Source: Turnera subulata (taxonomy: Eukaryota; Streptophyta; Magnoliopsida; Malpighiales; Passifloraceae). From it: 64,000 nt of DNA. Below the pieces are notes generated by a model. It worked only from the letters and a program-made list of their open reading frames with translations, searched no databases and was not told the origin of the DNA. Below, in pieces: positions 43,683 to 64,000 of the stretch; the first letter of the stretch is position 1; each line of letters opens with the position of its first letter. Made by a program: the position numbers and the translations under genes. The DNA lies in the NCBI GenBank assembly GCA_028386065.3, contig JAKUCV010001648.1, forward strand, positions 57,641-121,640. Direction: 5' to 3'.

Positions 43683-45938
43683 TTATCTAACAGTTGCAGT
43701 GGAAGCACCTTCTTTGAATAGAATATTTGCAACTGGTGGAGGAAGCCAAGCTGCATTGGCCCCAGCCTGCCCATCCTGGCCATCACTTGATCTCCTGCCC
43801 TTCTTCAGTTTTGCACCTATTCTTCTTCCAACACATGTACTGACTTTAATTCCAGTAAATAAACCAAGGGTGATGGCAAGGGGCCTCACAGCCCAGTGAA
43901 AATCTTCAACATGTTGATATTTCTCCACCACACCAGGACAAGTATCAAAAGACACCCGCCCCACTTCAGCTGGGTCTGCTAAGGATTTTCTAGGTTCATC
44001 TCCTATTACCAACCTACCTGGGAAACCCACGACAAGGCATCCATTAGGAAGTACTTGTGAAATCCTTCCAGTGGACCATCCTCCTCTTCTCTTACAAGGC
44101 CACTCAAAGCGAGGAGTGGATACATCTGGCTTCACTCTCACAAACTGCCCTACATAGTAAGCTTGAGCAATCTGAAGCTCAGAAGAATTACCAACCCAGA
44201 GGGTCTCTAGCCCTATAAAGCCCACTTTTGCAACCCCATCACGCTGCACAGAATGTAAAATTCCAACAGCAGCATGCTTTGGGTTTTCTTCCTTCAACTT
44301 CACCCAATCTCCAGCTGCAAAGCCAGATGTAACCCTTTCAAGTTTTGACTGGTTTACTCTTATGGTATAATTTCGTCCAGTAACATTCACCAGAACAGAA
44401 CCATTTTTCTCGGTGTCACTCTCGAGACTAGCAACGGTTCCTTCAGGGACCTCCATGGTTTGTGGTTTATGCCCATTCAATGGTTTTCTTGAGCGGACTG
44501 TGTCGCCTACAAGCAGATGGTCCTTAGAGAGATACCATTCAGTATATCCACTGCCACTTGATTTTCCTGCAAGCACTTTGCCCTCCGGACCAACCCATCC
44601 TCCATCACTTTTCACTGCATTCAGCGTGCTGAAAACATAAAAGTTCATTGAACAGATCATAACAGTTACTTTAAGCAAAAACCATAAAGCAAATATTTGC
44701 ACAGAGACAGTAACTATAATTTTGTTCTGAAGCCAATCATAAGAATAATTATACCATGAAATAAGTGAAGCTAAAACTTATAAAATCAGAAATACCTTTC
44801 AAATGCATGTAAAATATCTTGCATTAAAGGTCGGTTCCGAAGATCATATTCAAAGCAGCCCCGAATGACATGCTCAACAGCAAGAGGCAAGCCACTTGGA
44901 ATCTCAGGCTTTTCTTCTTTAAGCACAACTGACTCATGCATTTCTTCTATTGATTTCCCAAACCAAGGGGGCAAACCAGTTAGCATCTCCAATATGCTAC
45001 ATCCGAAACCCCATGAATCAGTCTCAAAAGAGATGGGACCTCTCACATCTGGTTCCCACTGCTCAGGAGCCATGTAGTTTGGAGTTCCAAGTCTTAGGAC
45101 CATGTCAGGACTAGACAATGGAATCCCAAGAAGTAGATAGGGGATACCAAAATCACCAAGAATCAATCGGTCATGCTCATTGAGCAGAAAGTTAGAAGGC
45201 TTGAGGTTCAATATGAGTAATCCAATTGCGTGCAACTCTTTGATTCCCTTTGCCAGATCAATACCATACCTATAAACAACATGGATAAGGCTATTACAAT
45301 CTTACTAATTGTGCCCAACACAAAGGATAAACTATCACCAATAAAATCACCTCAAAGCATCTGCCAATTGAAACTTCCCCCTTTTCACCTGAGCTATTCG
45401 TTCAGCAATAGATCCTTCATAGAACTTCATTGCAATGCAGACCTAGCAAAATAGCAGAAAACGTACTAATATCACGGTGACATCAAAAGATTTAAACATT
45501 GTCACCGTTAAGATTAAAATCATCAATTATAGAATAGAAAACCATGAGCTTTTTTACTGGTAAAGAATTCACCTTTCCATTTAAAATAGAAACACCATGC
45601 AACCAACAAACACCTTGCATTTCTCGGCACTTCAAGAACAACCCTTCAAACTTCTCCACGAATTTCTGTGTCAGGTCCTTGTCCAGTGGATGCAAAATCT
45701 TGACAGCTACTTCATGATGCTCCTCAAAATCAACACCTATCTGATGATGTGTCGCCAGCCAAACATCACCGAAGATGCCTCGCCCAATCCTGTGCTTAAG
45801 TTTCAGCTCAGCTGGTTCAATCCACGGTGTAGGCTGAGGAGGAGTAGCGACAACCGTTCTAAGGTGGTCAGGATCTCCTTCGAAGAGCTCATACTCAAAG
45901 GCAGGAACAGGCGCTTGCGCTTTAATCTGTTGAGCCAT
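43683..45938 (-). CDS. KEG-related protein kinase, probable pseudokinase
   Basis: Four coding exons in phase: 45573-45938, 45351-45442, 44796-45269 and 43683-44628. They encode 625 residues. The kinase domain covers about residues 45-310, with the glycine loop IGRGIFGDVW (51-60), VAVK (Lys80), DFG (192-194) and APE (220-222). The catalytic loop reads ILNLKPSN (172-179) instead of HRDLKPxN, so the proton-acceptor Asp is Asn174. The C-terminal half has repeats like those of the E3 ligase KEG: GDWVKLKEENPKHAAVG, VRVKPDVSTPRFEW, VLPNGCLVVGFPGR and DPAEVGRVSFD. KEG's RING and ankyrin parts are absent. It may be a scaffold or regulator of membrane traffic or ubiquitination; that is inference. A 5' untranslated intron from about 46472 to 45945 is likely. 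Confidence 0.88.
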
Positions 45939-46599
45939 CTCTCCTGGAAACAATGCCACCAAAGTATGCAATCAATGCATACAACATCAACCGCCAAAAA
46001 AAAAAAAAAAACACAAAACACTATAAATAAGACACAAACCAAGAACATAATATCTCAAAGCCATTTCAACATCACAAACACTCGAGAGACACAAACCAAG
46101 ACAGAGCAAACAGAACCTTGTTTATCCCATGAACTGTATCACTATCAACTACCCAATTCTATGGACTGCATAAGTTAGAATGACCAAACGAAGAACAGAA
46201 GTCAAGCTTCTAAAAATCAATACAAAGGCTCTATATGTAAATCAGAACAACAATTCCCAGTTATATTAACTACAAGCCACACAATCGAACAGAAAGCCCA
46301 GTTCTTTCGCTTACCTATAGCATCCAGCAATTAGAACAACCTTGTTCAATACAAACTAAAATGAAAGAAATATTCAAGAGTGGAACTTTTTGAATTGGGT
46401 TTCTTCAAAAGTTTGCGTTTGTTTCATCCATTTTAAGCAACCGAGAGTACAAGCAAGCAAGAGTAGACTCACAGTGGAGAGGATTCCGGAGATGTCAGCA
46501 AAACTTCCTCTTTTGAGTTTCCAACGTCCAAAACAATCAAAATCCGCGACAAAAATATCTGGCGACTGACGTGTGTAGTGACAGTGGATAACACAGAAA

Positions 46600-47088
46600 C
46601 TTGGTGCTGCTTCAGTTGCCACGTCGACGAGAAAGGTAAAGCTGCCAAAAGAACCGGGCCGAACCAGCTGACGATCCGGGGTTTGGCCCTGGAGGAGACA
46701 GACCCATTGGGCCTTCGTTACTCAGGTAATGGGCTTTTGGCCCAAACTTCTTCGGTATCTCAACCTGTCACCGCCTCACTCACTTGCCAAATTGTTATCC
46801 ACAAGTCCGTTTATATATCTCGAAGCCCCACAAATTTTCCCCAATTTTCCAGTCCTCTCTCTTCTTCACTAACACATCGCGAGAGAGAGAGAGAGTGAGA
46901 GACACTTAATTACACTACAAAAATTTTGCTAAACCGCCAAGATTTAGCGAGAGTGAAAACCCTAAAACGTCACTCTAGCTTTTTGTAGATTATAACTACT
47001 CTGTTTCCTTCCCCAGCTTAAGATTTTTAGTATTGTTGGGGTTTCGAACTCGCTAGATCGCGAGGAGAGAACCGTTTTCTAAATAAGG
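46600..47088. promoter_or_regulatory. Divergent promoter and PRP8 leader with site II and telo-box motifs
   Basis: The kinase and PRP8 genes are head to head, with start codons 1,150 bp apart. The region has TTGGGCC near 46708, ATGGGCT near 46729 and TTGGCCCAAA near 46736, which are site II (TGGGCY) motifs. An AAACCCTAAA telo-box word lies near 46958, and pyrimidine-rich and GA microsatellite runs lie near 46855-46900. In plants this combination marks constitutively expressed, growth-linked genes. The role here is inferred from motif content. Confidence 0.6.
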
Positions 47089-57138
<10,050 letters not shown>

Positions 57139-58255
57139 GGCGGAGGCCGTTGCGTCTCAATGTCGTATCTTGACTACTTAAATGGTCTTGTCTGTTCAGA
57201 CGGATTTTGTTCTTCTGTCTTTTGGGGCAATGCACAAATTATAGAATCTTTTTGTTGTACCAGTCTGTAGTTGCATATCCGACAACCTGACCACTGTTGG
57301 TCCTAGAGAGAATCATCATTTAAGTGTTGTAAATACGTCCTTGAAATGGAAATTGAGCAAACATAACTAGAGTTAAGATCATCTGCAGCCAGTTTATGCA
57401 ATTCGGTTATGACTTTTGCGGTTTGCTCTCTACTCCTTGCGAGTTGGTTTTCCTTCTCTTTTGTTTTCGGAGTTGTGTGATAAAAGAGTGATAGTACGTT
57501 GTGGCAATGAGATGGGATGGAATACCACCTTCAAAAAATTCCGTCATATATGGCTTATTACAGTTATTCGCCAGTGTATAGAATCTTATTCGCCAGTGTA
57601 TAGAATCTTATTCCATGTCCAAAAGTCCAGTCGGACATGGGAAGAATTGCATTTCTATCCCGTACCAAACATAGCCTCTGAATTATCGTTTCACCTGTCC
57701 ATTTTACTCCGCTTTGGATAGTAGCTGACAGGGGGATCCTGCTCTTGGAGAATGATGGTCAACCACCGAGCCATTTTGCTCGTCATGGTGCGTCTGCCAA
57801 AGCCATACAAGCCTAACAATGGAGGTTAAGCGGAGCTCAGAAACGAGAGATACCATTGTCTACCACACCCATTTACGTGTTTTTATCCAGCCTACAATTG
57901 ATCCGAATAGGTATTGCACGTATTCCATTTCCATCTCAAATAATTTGGGGAGAAATACATGAAGAAACTTCATGGTTTTGCTTCAACAGCCAAAAATCCT
58001 AGAACAACAAGAAGACACGGAACCACTTTTGTACACTGCCTGAAAGAAAACCAAACGAAAGATAATAACACATAACGTGCCACACAAATTGGAAGGATCA
58101 TCATACACACAACTCTTACACCGTCAATAAGACACCTTTTCACAACAGTAGGTAGCATCTTTCCTGGCAATTATAGTAAACGAATCGCCAGTGCAACCTC
58201 GTGTCCAAAAACTCAATGCACAACCAAATATGTCTGGTAATTGCAGCATATATTG
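57139..58255. other. 3' regions of PRP8 and the cytoplasmic kinase, tail to tail
   Basis: PRP8's 3' untranslated region probably covers the first ~250 bp. No gene is seen between. A 22-bp tandem duplication lies inside (see separate entry), as does a CCGTACCAAACATAGCCT word near 57661 that resembles the end of a small inverted-repeat transposon. Confidence 0.45.
57564..57607. repeat. 22-bp unit repeated twice in tandem
   Basis: TTATTCGCCAGTGTATAGAATC occurs at 57564-57585 and again without a gap at 57586-57607, followed by the start of a third unit (TTATTC). It is an exact recent duplication in non-coding DNA. Confidence 0.8.
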
Positions 58256-61081
58256 TCAACTATGGTGAGTAATTTCTTGTTGAATCTCCTTCAACTCCTG
58301 CTTTACATCCTTCTCTTCTGATATGAAGTCCGAGCTGTCTTCAGCGACAGATACCCCGTCGGTGTAATCAGCAGCCTGGGGTGCCTTGAACAATTCATCA
58401 TTCTCCAGTTCGGCTAACTTCGCCTTCGATTCTCCCTTCACTAGCTCAACCACCTCCAGCATTGTTGGTCTTTTCTCAGGCTGGTTGTGAGCGCAAACGA
58501 GGGAGATCAGTATTAGCCTTTTCAACTCTTCCTCATTGTAATTTCCATTCAACTTTGGATCTGCTAGTTCACTGAACTTCCTCTCGCAAGCCAATGGTAG
58601 GGCCCAGTCAGTAATTGTGCGTTTAATTGTAGCATTAACTTTCTCCAGAGGTTTCCTTCCGGTGGCAAGTTCTAGTAATAGAATGCCAAAGCTGTATACA
58701 TCGCAGCCCTCTGATGCTTTTCCCAACATAGCATATTCAGGAGCGAGGTAGCCTAAAGTACCTTTAACTCTTGTGGTTACGTGTGTTGCACCATCCGGGA
58801 TCAACTTTGCGAATCCAAAGTCAGCAACCTGAGCTTGGAAGTCTGAATCTAACAACACATTGCTCGCTTTAATGTCTCTGTGGATGATATGAGGGGTTGC
58901 GTGGTGGTGAAGATAACTGCACAATCAAGTTATCAATTAAAACAAGGGACATATAGCACCAAAAAGCAATACCTAGATGAAAGGAAATTGGTTTGGTATT
59001 TACGCAATTCCCTCAGCAGAGCCTATTGCAATGCTCATCCTCCTCTTCCAATCAAGAAGACATTCGGATGAGTGCTGCCCATGAAGATGGGAGAGCAAGC
59101 TCAAATTTGGCATGTAATCGTATACAATCAGACGTTCTTGCCCTTCAGCACAATAACCACGGAGACTGAGTAGATTCTTGTGTCGAACTCGTGCTAGTAT
59201 CTCAACCTCAACAGCAAATTCCATGTCTGCTTTGTTGCTCCATACCTTCAACCTTTTAACTGCAATCTACACACATATTTTCTTTCAGAATTGGACCAAG
59301 TTGTAGGATGGCAGACTGCCACTGAGGAGAAACATAGCATCAGACTGATGCTTAGATTTGCATAAGCCGAACAAAATTTCAGTTTGGGACAAAACAGAAA
59401 GAAAGCACAGAAACTAGAGCAATGCAAGGGAATGGAATTGTTGCCATACTTTCAGCCGATTTGAGCATTAACAAGTTAGGAACATAAAACACTATTGAAA
59501 CCACAGGACAAATTGGCGGAAGAAACCATGTGTTGTTGCTTATTAAGAGGTTCCTGAAAATGTACCAACGACCTACCCAACTTCGATATATATCCTCTTC
59601 TTATCACAGGTAAGGAACCCTTTATATTTCCTAGTTTTATGGATGACAACAGCGGTAGTCAGAAAGCACATACAAGGTTTGAACTCTTTCCTAGACAAGT
59701 CAATAAGGCTTCTCAATGTTCGTCACTCAGTCTAGCAGAAAATCTTCAATGCGAAGCAAGAAAACTTGCTGCTTTCTAGCTTATTTTCATAATTTCATTG
59801 ACTAGCTCTCAATTTACATGGCTGCATCACTTAAACCAGGCACCAAACTGCGCCTGCTTATGCAATACTCCATAAACAGAAGATTTGGATTCAGCGTTAC
59901 AAATGCCAAGAAATCAAGCTATAATGACTGGGATCAAACTCTTATGAGGCCCAGTAACTTTTGAACTAGCACGGTCCTAAGCAAATAACAGACATCTTGA
60001 CAAATCCAATAAAAAGAATAACTAGCTATTCTTCTTTGTATTGTCGTCCCATCTTTTATTTTTTCTAAATATTTTTTTGAAGCTAAGACATGTTCTGCAA
60101 TAAACTAACTATTGAACAGTAGAAGGATAAATTCAATGACGAATCCAGCAAAATTTCACATTTTGAGAAAGGGAAAACTAAAGAATCAGCATCATTACTT
60201 GCGATCCATCCCAAAGCTGACCCCAGTAAACACTGCCAAATCCTCCTTCTCCCAGCTTGTTGTCATAATTGAAGTTATTGGTGGCAGAGTGTAATTCTTT
60301 CAAGGAGAAAATTCTCCATGTTGGCTCTTTCTTATCTCTCTTTTTCCTGAACAAACATGTAGCTAAAAATCAAACTTCAACAAAAGAAAAAAAACATGCA
60401 CGTTTTAAAACATTCAAATTGTCATTCACTAAGACATGCTCAATCTCTTATTGACATCGAAGTAAGGTAATGTAAGTTGGCTTTCTAAGTTCCTTATCCT
60501 TCACAAATTCAACGTTTTCTTTCCACCCGTCAGCTTATCTCATAAGGTAAATATTGCATTGACACAATATTCTTCCAGTGTCTAAACCCCTTGGAAAACG
60601 CAATGAAACAGGTTCCCACCCTTCCCAAACAACATGACAAAAACACTAAAAGAATCTCTTAACAAGCAGCAAGCACCCATATGATTGTTATCAGCAATTA
60701 AACCATTTAAGTGCTTACTAACACCAAAAAGCTAGCTACTAACTTCGGTTTAATCTTTTCTCTCACTATGTGAAAAAAACATCAGCCAGTAAAAAGGGTT
60801 TAGAAACGTATACATCAATCATTTCCGACATCAGAAACGAAGCAACAGAGCTCAAGGATACCCAATTTTGCCAAGACAAAGCAGCTAAACACCACAAGCA
60901 TAACCAAAAATCTAAAGCATCAAAGACAAAACCAAGGAAAACAGGAAATTATAGACAATCAATACAATGAACTTAAGCACCGAAAGATCGCAGCTTTTCT
61001 TCAAAATAGTCAAAACAACAAAAAGAAAAAAACGTACCGATCTGACCCTCTTCCACAACAAAGCATTGAAGTAAACGCCAT
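58256..61081 (-). CDS. PTI1-like receptor-like cytoplasmic kinase
   Basis: Four exons in phase: 61038-61081, 60199-60346, 59004-59266 and 58256-58916, encoding 371 residues. There is no signal peptide and no transmembrane segment. Cys8-Cys9 near the N terminus could be palmitoylated; there is no Gly2 for myristoylation. The kinase motifs are complete: LGEGGFGSVYWG (46-57), IAVKRLK (Lys68), HRDIKASN (164-171), DFGFAKL and the APEYA end of the activation loop. KGTLGYLAPEYAMLGKASE is typical of RLCKs. The acidic C-terminal tail has EDSSDFISEEKDVKQEL. It resembles the protein annotated in Arabidopsis as PTI1-like tyrosine-protein kinase At3g15890. It is probably an active Ser/Thr kinase in receptor signalling; upstream receptors are unknown. 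Confidence 0.93.
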
Positions 61082-64000
61082 CTACACCCTTCACCAACCA
61101 AAACCCACTTCTTTTTTCTCCGTCAAATTGAAAACCCACTTTCTCTTCTCTTCAAAGTCCTCAACTTTCACTCCCTAGCTACTCCTCCTCGCTGTTTTAG
61201 TCACTGTAACTTGGAAAGAAAAGCAGGAAAAAAAAAAAGAAATGAAAAATCTAATGGTGTCATAATATAACAAGAAGTAACGCTTTTGGGGACACAGCAG
61301 ACATTTCTTACAGGGTTTTACTTGTGTTTTGGTAAATGTTACGCTATTGGTATTTTTATTCTTTTCTTCATTTCCAATTTTCCTTTTTTTTTTTTCTTAA
61401 AATAAAAACAGAGAGGGAAAGAGGGGGTAAAATAAAAGAACGAGTGTGAGGTAAGCTAAGTCTTATTCCTGTTAAGGAATTCTTTCTGCTTTTGTTTTGT
61501 TGGGCTTAGCTGTTTCCGGTTTGTGCCTTTTTCATTTCAATTTTTCAAATCAAACTTGTGGGTCCCTATTTAGTGGCAGGCTCTTGTCAGAGAATTTTAA
61601 AATATGGGTGGGTATGGTCCGTTTGTTTTATGGGCTGCCTATTTTTTTTCTTGTCTTTTTTTATTATTTTTTTAATTAATTTTGAACTTCGAAATATATA
61701 TATATATATATTTTTTTTTCCATCTTTTATCCGAAATTTTGCCCCGACACGTCCCGACCCGACCGGGTCGCGCACACTCTCCCAACTTTGAAACATTCTT
61801 TAAACAAAGGTTTATAAAGGATTAAGCTAGCATGCCACTAATTGAATTCTCTTGAGAGACTTTTTGAAACCCAAGTTTAAGGATTGTGTATGTCACTAAA
61901 CATATCGATTCATCACCTTTGTCTTAAAAAATGGCCCCATTGACCATGTCTTGGACTGAGATTGGTTTGAATATCGAAAGGTTAATTAATCTAAACTTTA
62001 GTGGCTAAACATTATTAGTAGCGGTCATGAAATAGACGCATATCTCGCTTTAACCACAACCAGTTCAAATTAAATTCGCTTTTTCTTTCTAATGAACCAT
62101 TTAGAACTATTTAGAAATTAATTTCAAAAAGGTCAAAATTGTTATTCTATCTAATTGAGAAATTAATTCCAACCAGACCTGTGTCCTCAACCCTGCAAAC
62201 CTTACCTGCACATCATTTGGCCGACAAATCTAAGCATCGAGTATGATTCTTTAATGATTAATCCAAAAAAAATTCTTTTATTTTCAAGAAGAAAAAATCC
62301 ATATGATCTTATCTGCTCCGTTGATGTGATGCCGGCACGTAACTAAGTATTGTGTACAGCTAGGGTAAGCCAGAGAATTAAAGAATATGCGAGCTAGTGC
62401 TATATTTTACTACCTGGTCGACATATTTCCATCAAAATGATAACTAATGCGTGCAAAGCTGCTCTGATTAAGAAACTGATTAAACAACTTAATTAATTAT
62501 CTGGTAAACAAATAATTATTCTGGAAGTATATATTAACGAATGTTTGTGTTTTCTTCAAGAAAGTCAATGTCAGAATTCAGAAGAGATCGATGCAGATAA
62601 TATATATTCATGGGATTAATTAGAAGCTTTAAATTAAATTGATTGAATCCTTCATGGGAGAGTGAAGCTCGGTTCTCAAAAGAAGCATCTTTCCACGTGA
62701 AAGCGACCAATGGGTCCAAATGAATAAAATTCCAAACAAACTTGTGCAGGAAGAAAATACAATATTACAAAATAGCTTAAGTTATGCATGATCTGATGTA
62801 GACCCCAAAAAATAAACTAATTTGGTTTGCTGATTAGCCTTTAAAGTTTGAACATAAAATCAATGACAGGTATGTAGGATTTCACCCTCCTCGCTCTGCA
62901 TTATTATTGTCCCATCCACCTCTCTTAGATGTTTAGCCCTACCAATGATTGATGTCAGTGAAGGATGCCGACTATTTTTTGTTGAGCTTATGAGACAAGA
63001 CTGCAAATGGTATGTCTACCAACTTTTGTGTATTATACAAACACAACATGGGTTGTTCGATCATTCCTTGTATGTTAAGAATATGGGTTTTTCTTTTCTT
63101 GTTGCACAACTGGTATCCACACCTCCTTGACTGGTTCTCATCTGCTCATGGTTGATAGCTGCTGAATTCTGATCCTAGTTTAGTGACACAAAGGGCAATG
63201 GAAGACGACTGCAAATATATAGCAGGGGATGCCTAATTTTGTTTATGCAGGTAATGTACCCAGCAGGAGCTAGTTTATTTTGATATCGTCTCTAGGACAG
63301 AAATTAAATCACTTCCTCTGCCCTAAAAAATTATGGTGCAGACATCTTTCTTAAAATTAATCTGAATAGCTTTCGGTTTAAGTTTTCTAGTAGTTATAAA
63401 AGACTGATGAACAGTTGTATATATGTCAGATGGTATATCTTTATTCGCAGTGTATATTATATAGTATCTCTTTTTATTAAACTGAAAAATGCTTCAAGAA
63501 CACAAGATAAACCTGACAATAACCGGTGAGGTATCATTTTCATCCATATTTTCCTATCATTAATGTTGCTTTGTATCTCCCCAAGACATACATTAGACAA
63601 TTTTTTTTAAAAAAAAAATTGATTCAACATTTTGCAGTTTTCCATTCCTGACCACATGTTAAGTTATTAACTACGAAATCACTAATTCTTAGTGACCCAT
63701 TTTATTTTTCAGATGTTTCTTTACGTTGCTTTCAAATGATAATTTTTTACAATATGATTCAAATTTCCGTATCCTTTCTAGTCTTGAGCCATGGTGTATA
63801 GAAAAATTGCATAAATTAGTATATATATACGTGTACAAATTCTCTTCAAGTTTTTCTGATGACATCAACCCATCACACTCTACATCAATTTGATAAATTT
63901 TCTATCCCTAAAAGTAAATTAAAAAAGTCATTTTGAATTGCATTTATGGTGCAAGCCTCAAAAGTCATATAAACATGAGTCCATGACTTGGGAAATTTGG
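61082..64000. other. Gene-free right edge
   Basis: The first ~120 bp are the likely leader and promoter of the kinase. After that I see AT-rich DNA with short unrelated frames only (for example near 61500-61680, 62534-62719 and 62945-63130). A TA microsatellite lies at about 61693-61711. No domain, splice-linked frame or RNA gene is supported. Confidence 0.5.

Noticed and set aside
57490..57680. Possible small inverted-repeat transposon
   Set aside because: One end-like word (CCAAACATAGCCT) is present, but no matching inverted partner or target duplication could be found. The same applies to the similar word near 1588.
62534..63130. Short frames near the right edge
   Set aside because: Each is about 60 residues, starts and stops by chance in AT-rich DNA, and shows no splice-linked continuation.

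Overview
The window is nuclear DNA of a flowering plant, most likely a eudicot. It is AT-rich, its spliced genes have GT-AG introns, and it carries plant-only families: berberine-bridge-like oxidases, a DOG1-domain protein, a KEG-related kinase and a PTI1-like receptor-like cytoplasmic kinase. It also holds plant retroelements and a Mutator-type transposon. I cannot name the species. It splits into a fast-evolving half (about 1-36 kb) and a conserved housekeeping half (about 36-61 kb).

Left half, 1.6-26 kb. A head-to-head pair of small secreted proteins with one divergent fasciclin (FAS1) domain is present three times: 1.8-3.9 kb, 11.0-13.2 kb and 20.7-22.8 kb. Each pair shares a short intergenic promoter of 433-490 bp. 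A seventh, more diverged, single copy lies at 8.5-9.4 kb. Five of the seven are open. The minus-strand member of pair 1 has lost frame in its signal peptide, and that of pair 3 has an internal stop. A nepenthesin-like aspartic protease was duplicated with the block. The one near-full copy (15.35-16.74 kb) has a 1-base frameshift, and 3' and 5' scraps of other copies lie at 5.1-5.4, 14.0 and 23.3 kb. An unidentified ~150-bp repeat recurs four times. The blocks have been cut up by insertions whose edges can be read: two solo LTRs with 5-bp target duplications, a SINE with an 18-bp duplication, a 5'-truncated LINE, and a 1.6-kb Mutator-like element with long terminal inverted repeats that carries the 3' coding end of a CCCH zinc-finger gene (a Pack-MULE).

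Middle, 26-36 kb. Two intact intronless berberine-bridge-enzyme-like FAD oxidases lie in tandem on the minus strand, separated by about 4.8 kb of decayed duplicated DNA.

Right half, 36-61 kb. From left to right this holds: a CUE-domain coiled-coil protein (minus, 5 exons); a DOG1-domain protein (minus, 3 coding exons); a KEG-related kinase whose catalytic aspartate is asparagine (minus, 4 coding exons); the central spliceosome protein PRP8 (plus, 22 coding exons, 2,364 residues), divergent from the kinase across a promoter with site II and telo-box motifs; and a PTI1-like receptor-like cytoplasmic kinase (minus, 4 exons). In each of these five models exon phases add up to a whole number of codons. 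The last 2.9 kb holds no gene I can support. Functionally the left half is secreted or cell-wall accessory genes in birth-and-death evolution, and the right half is conserved single-copy cellular genes.
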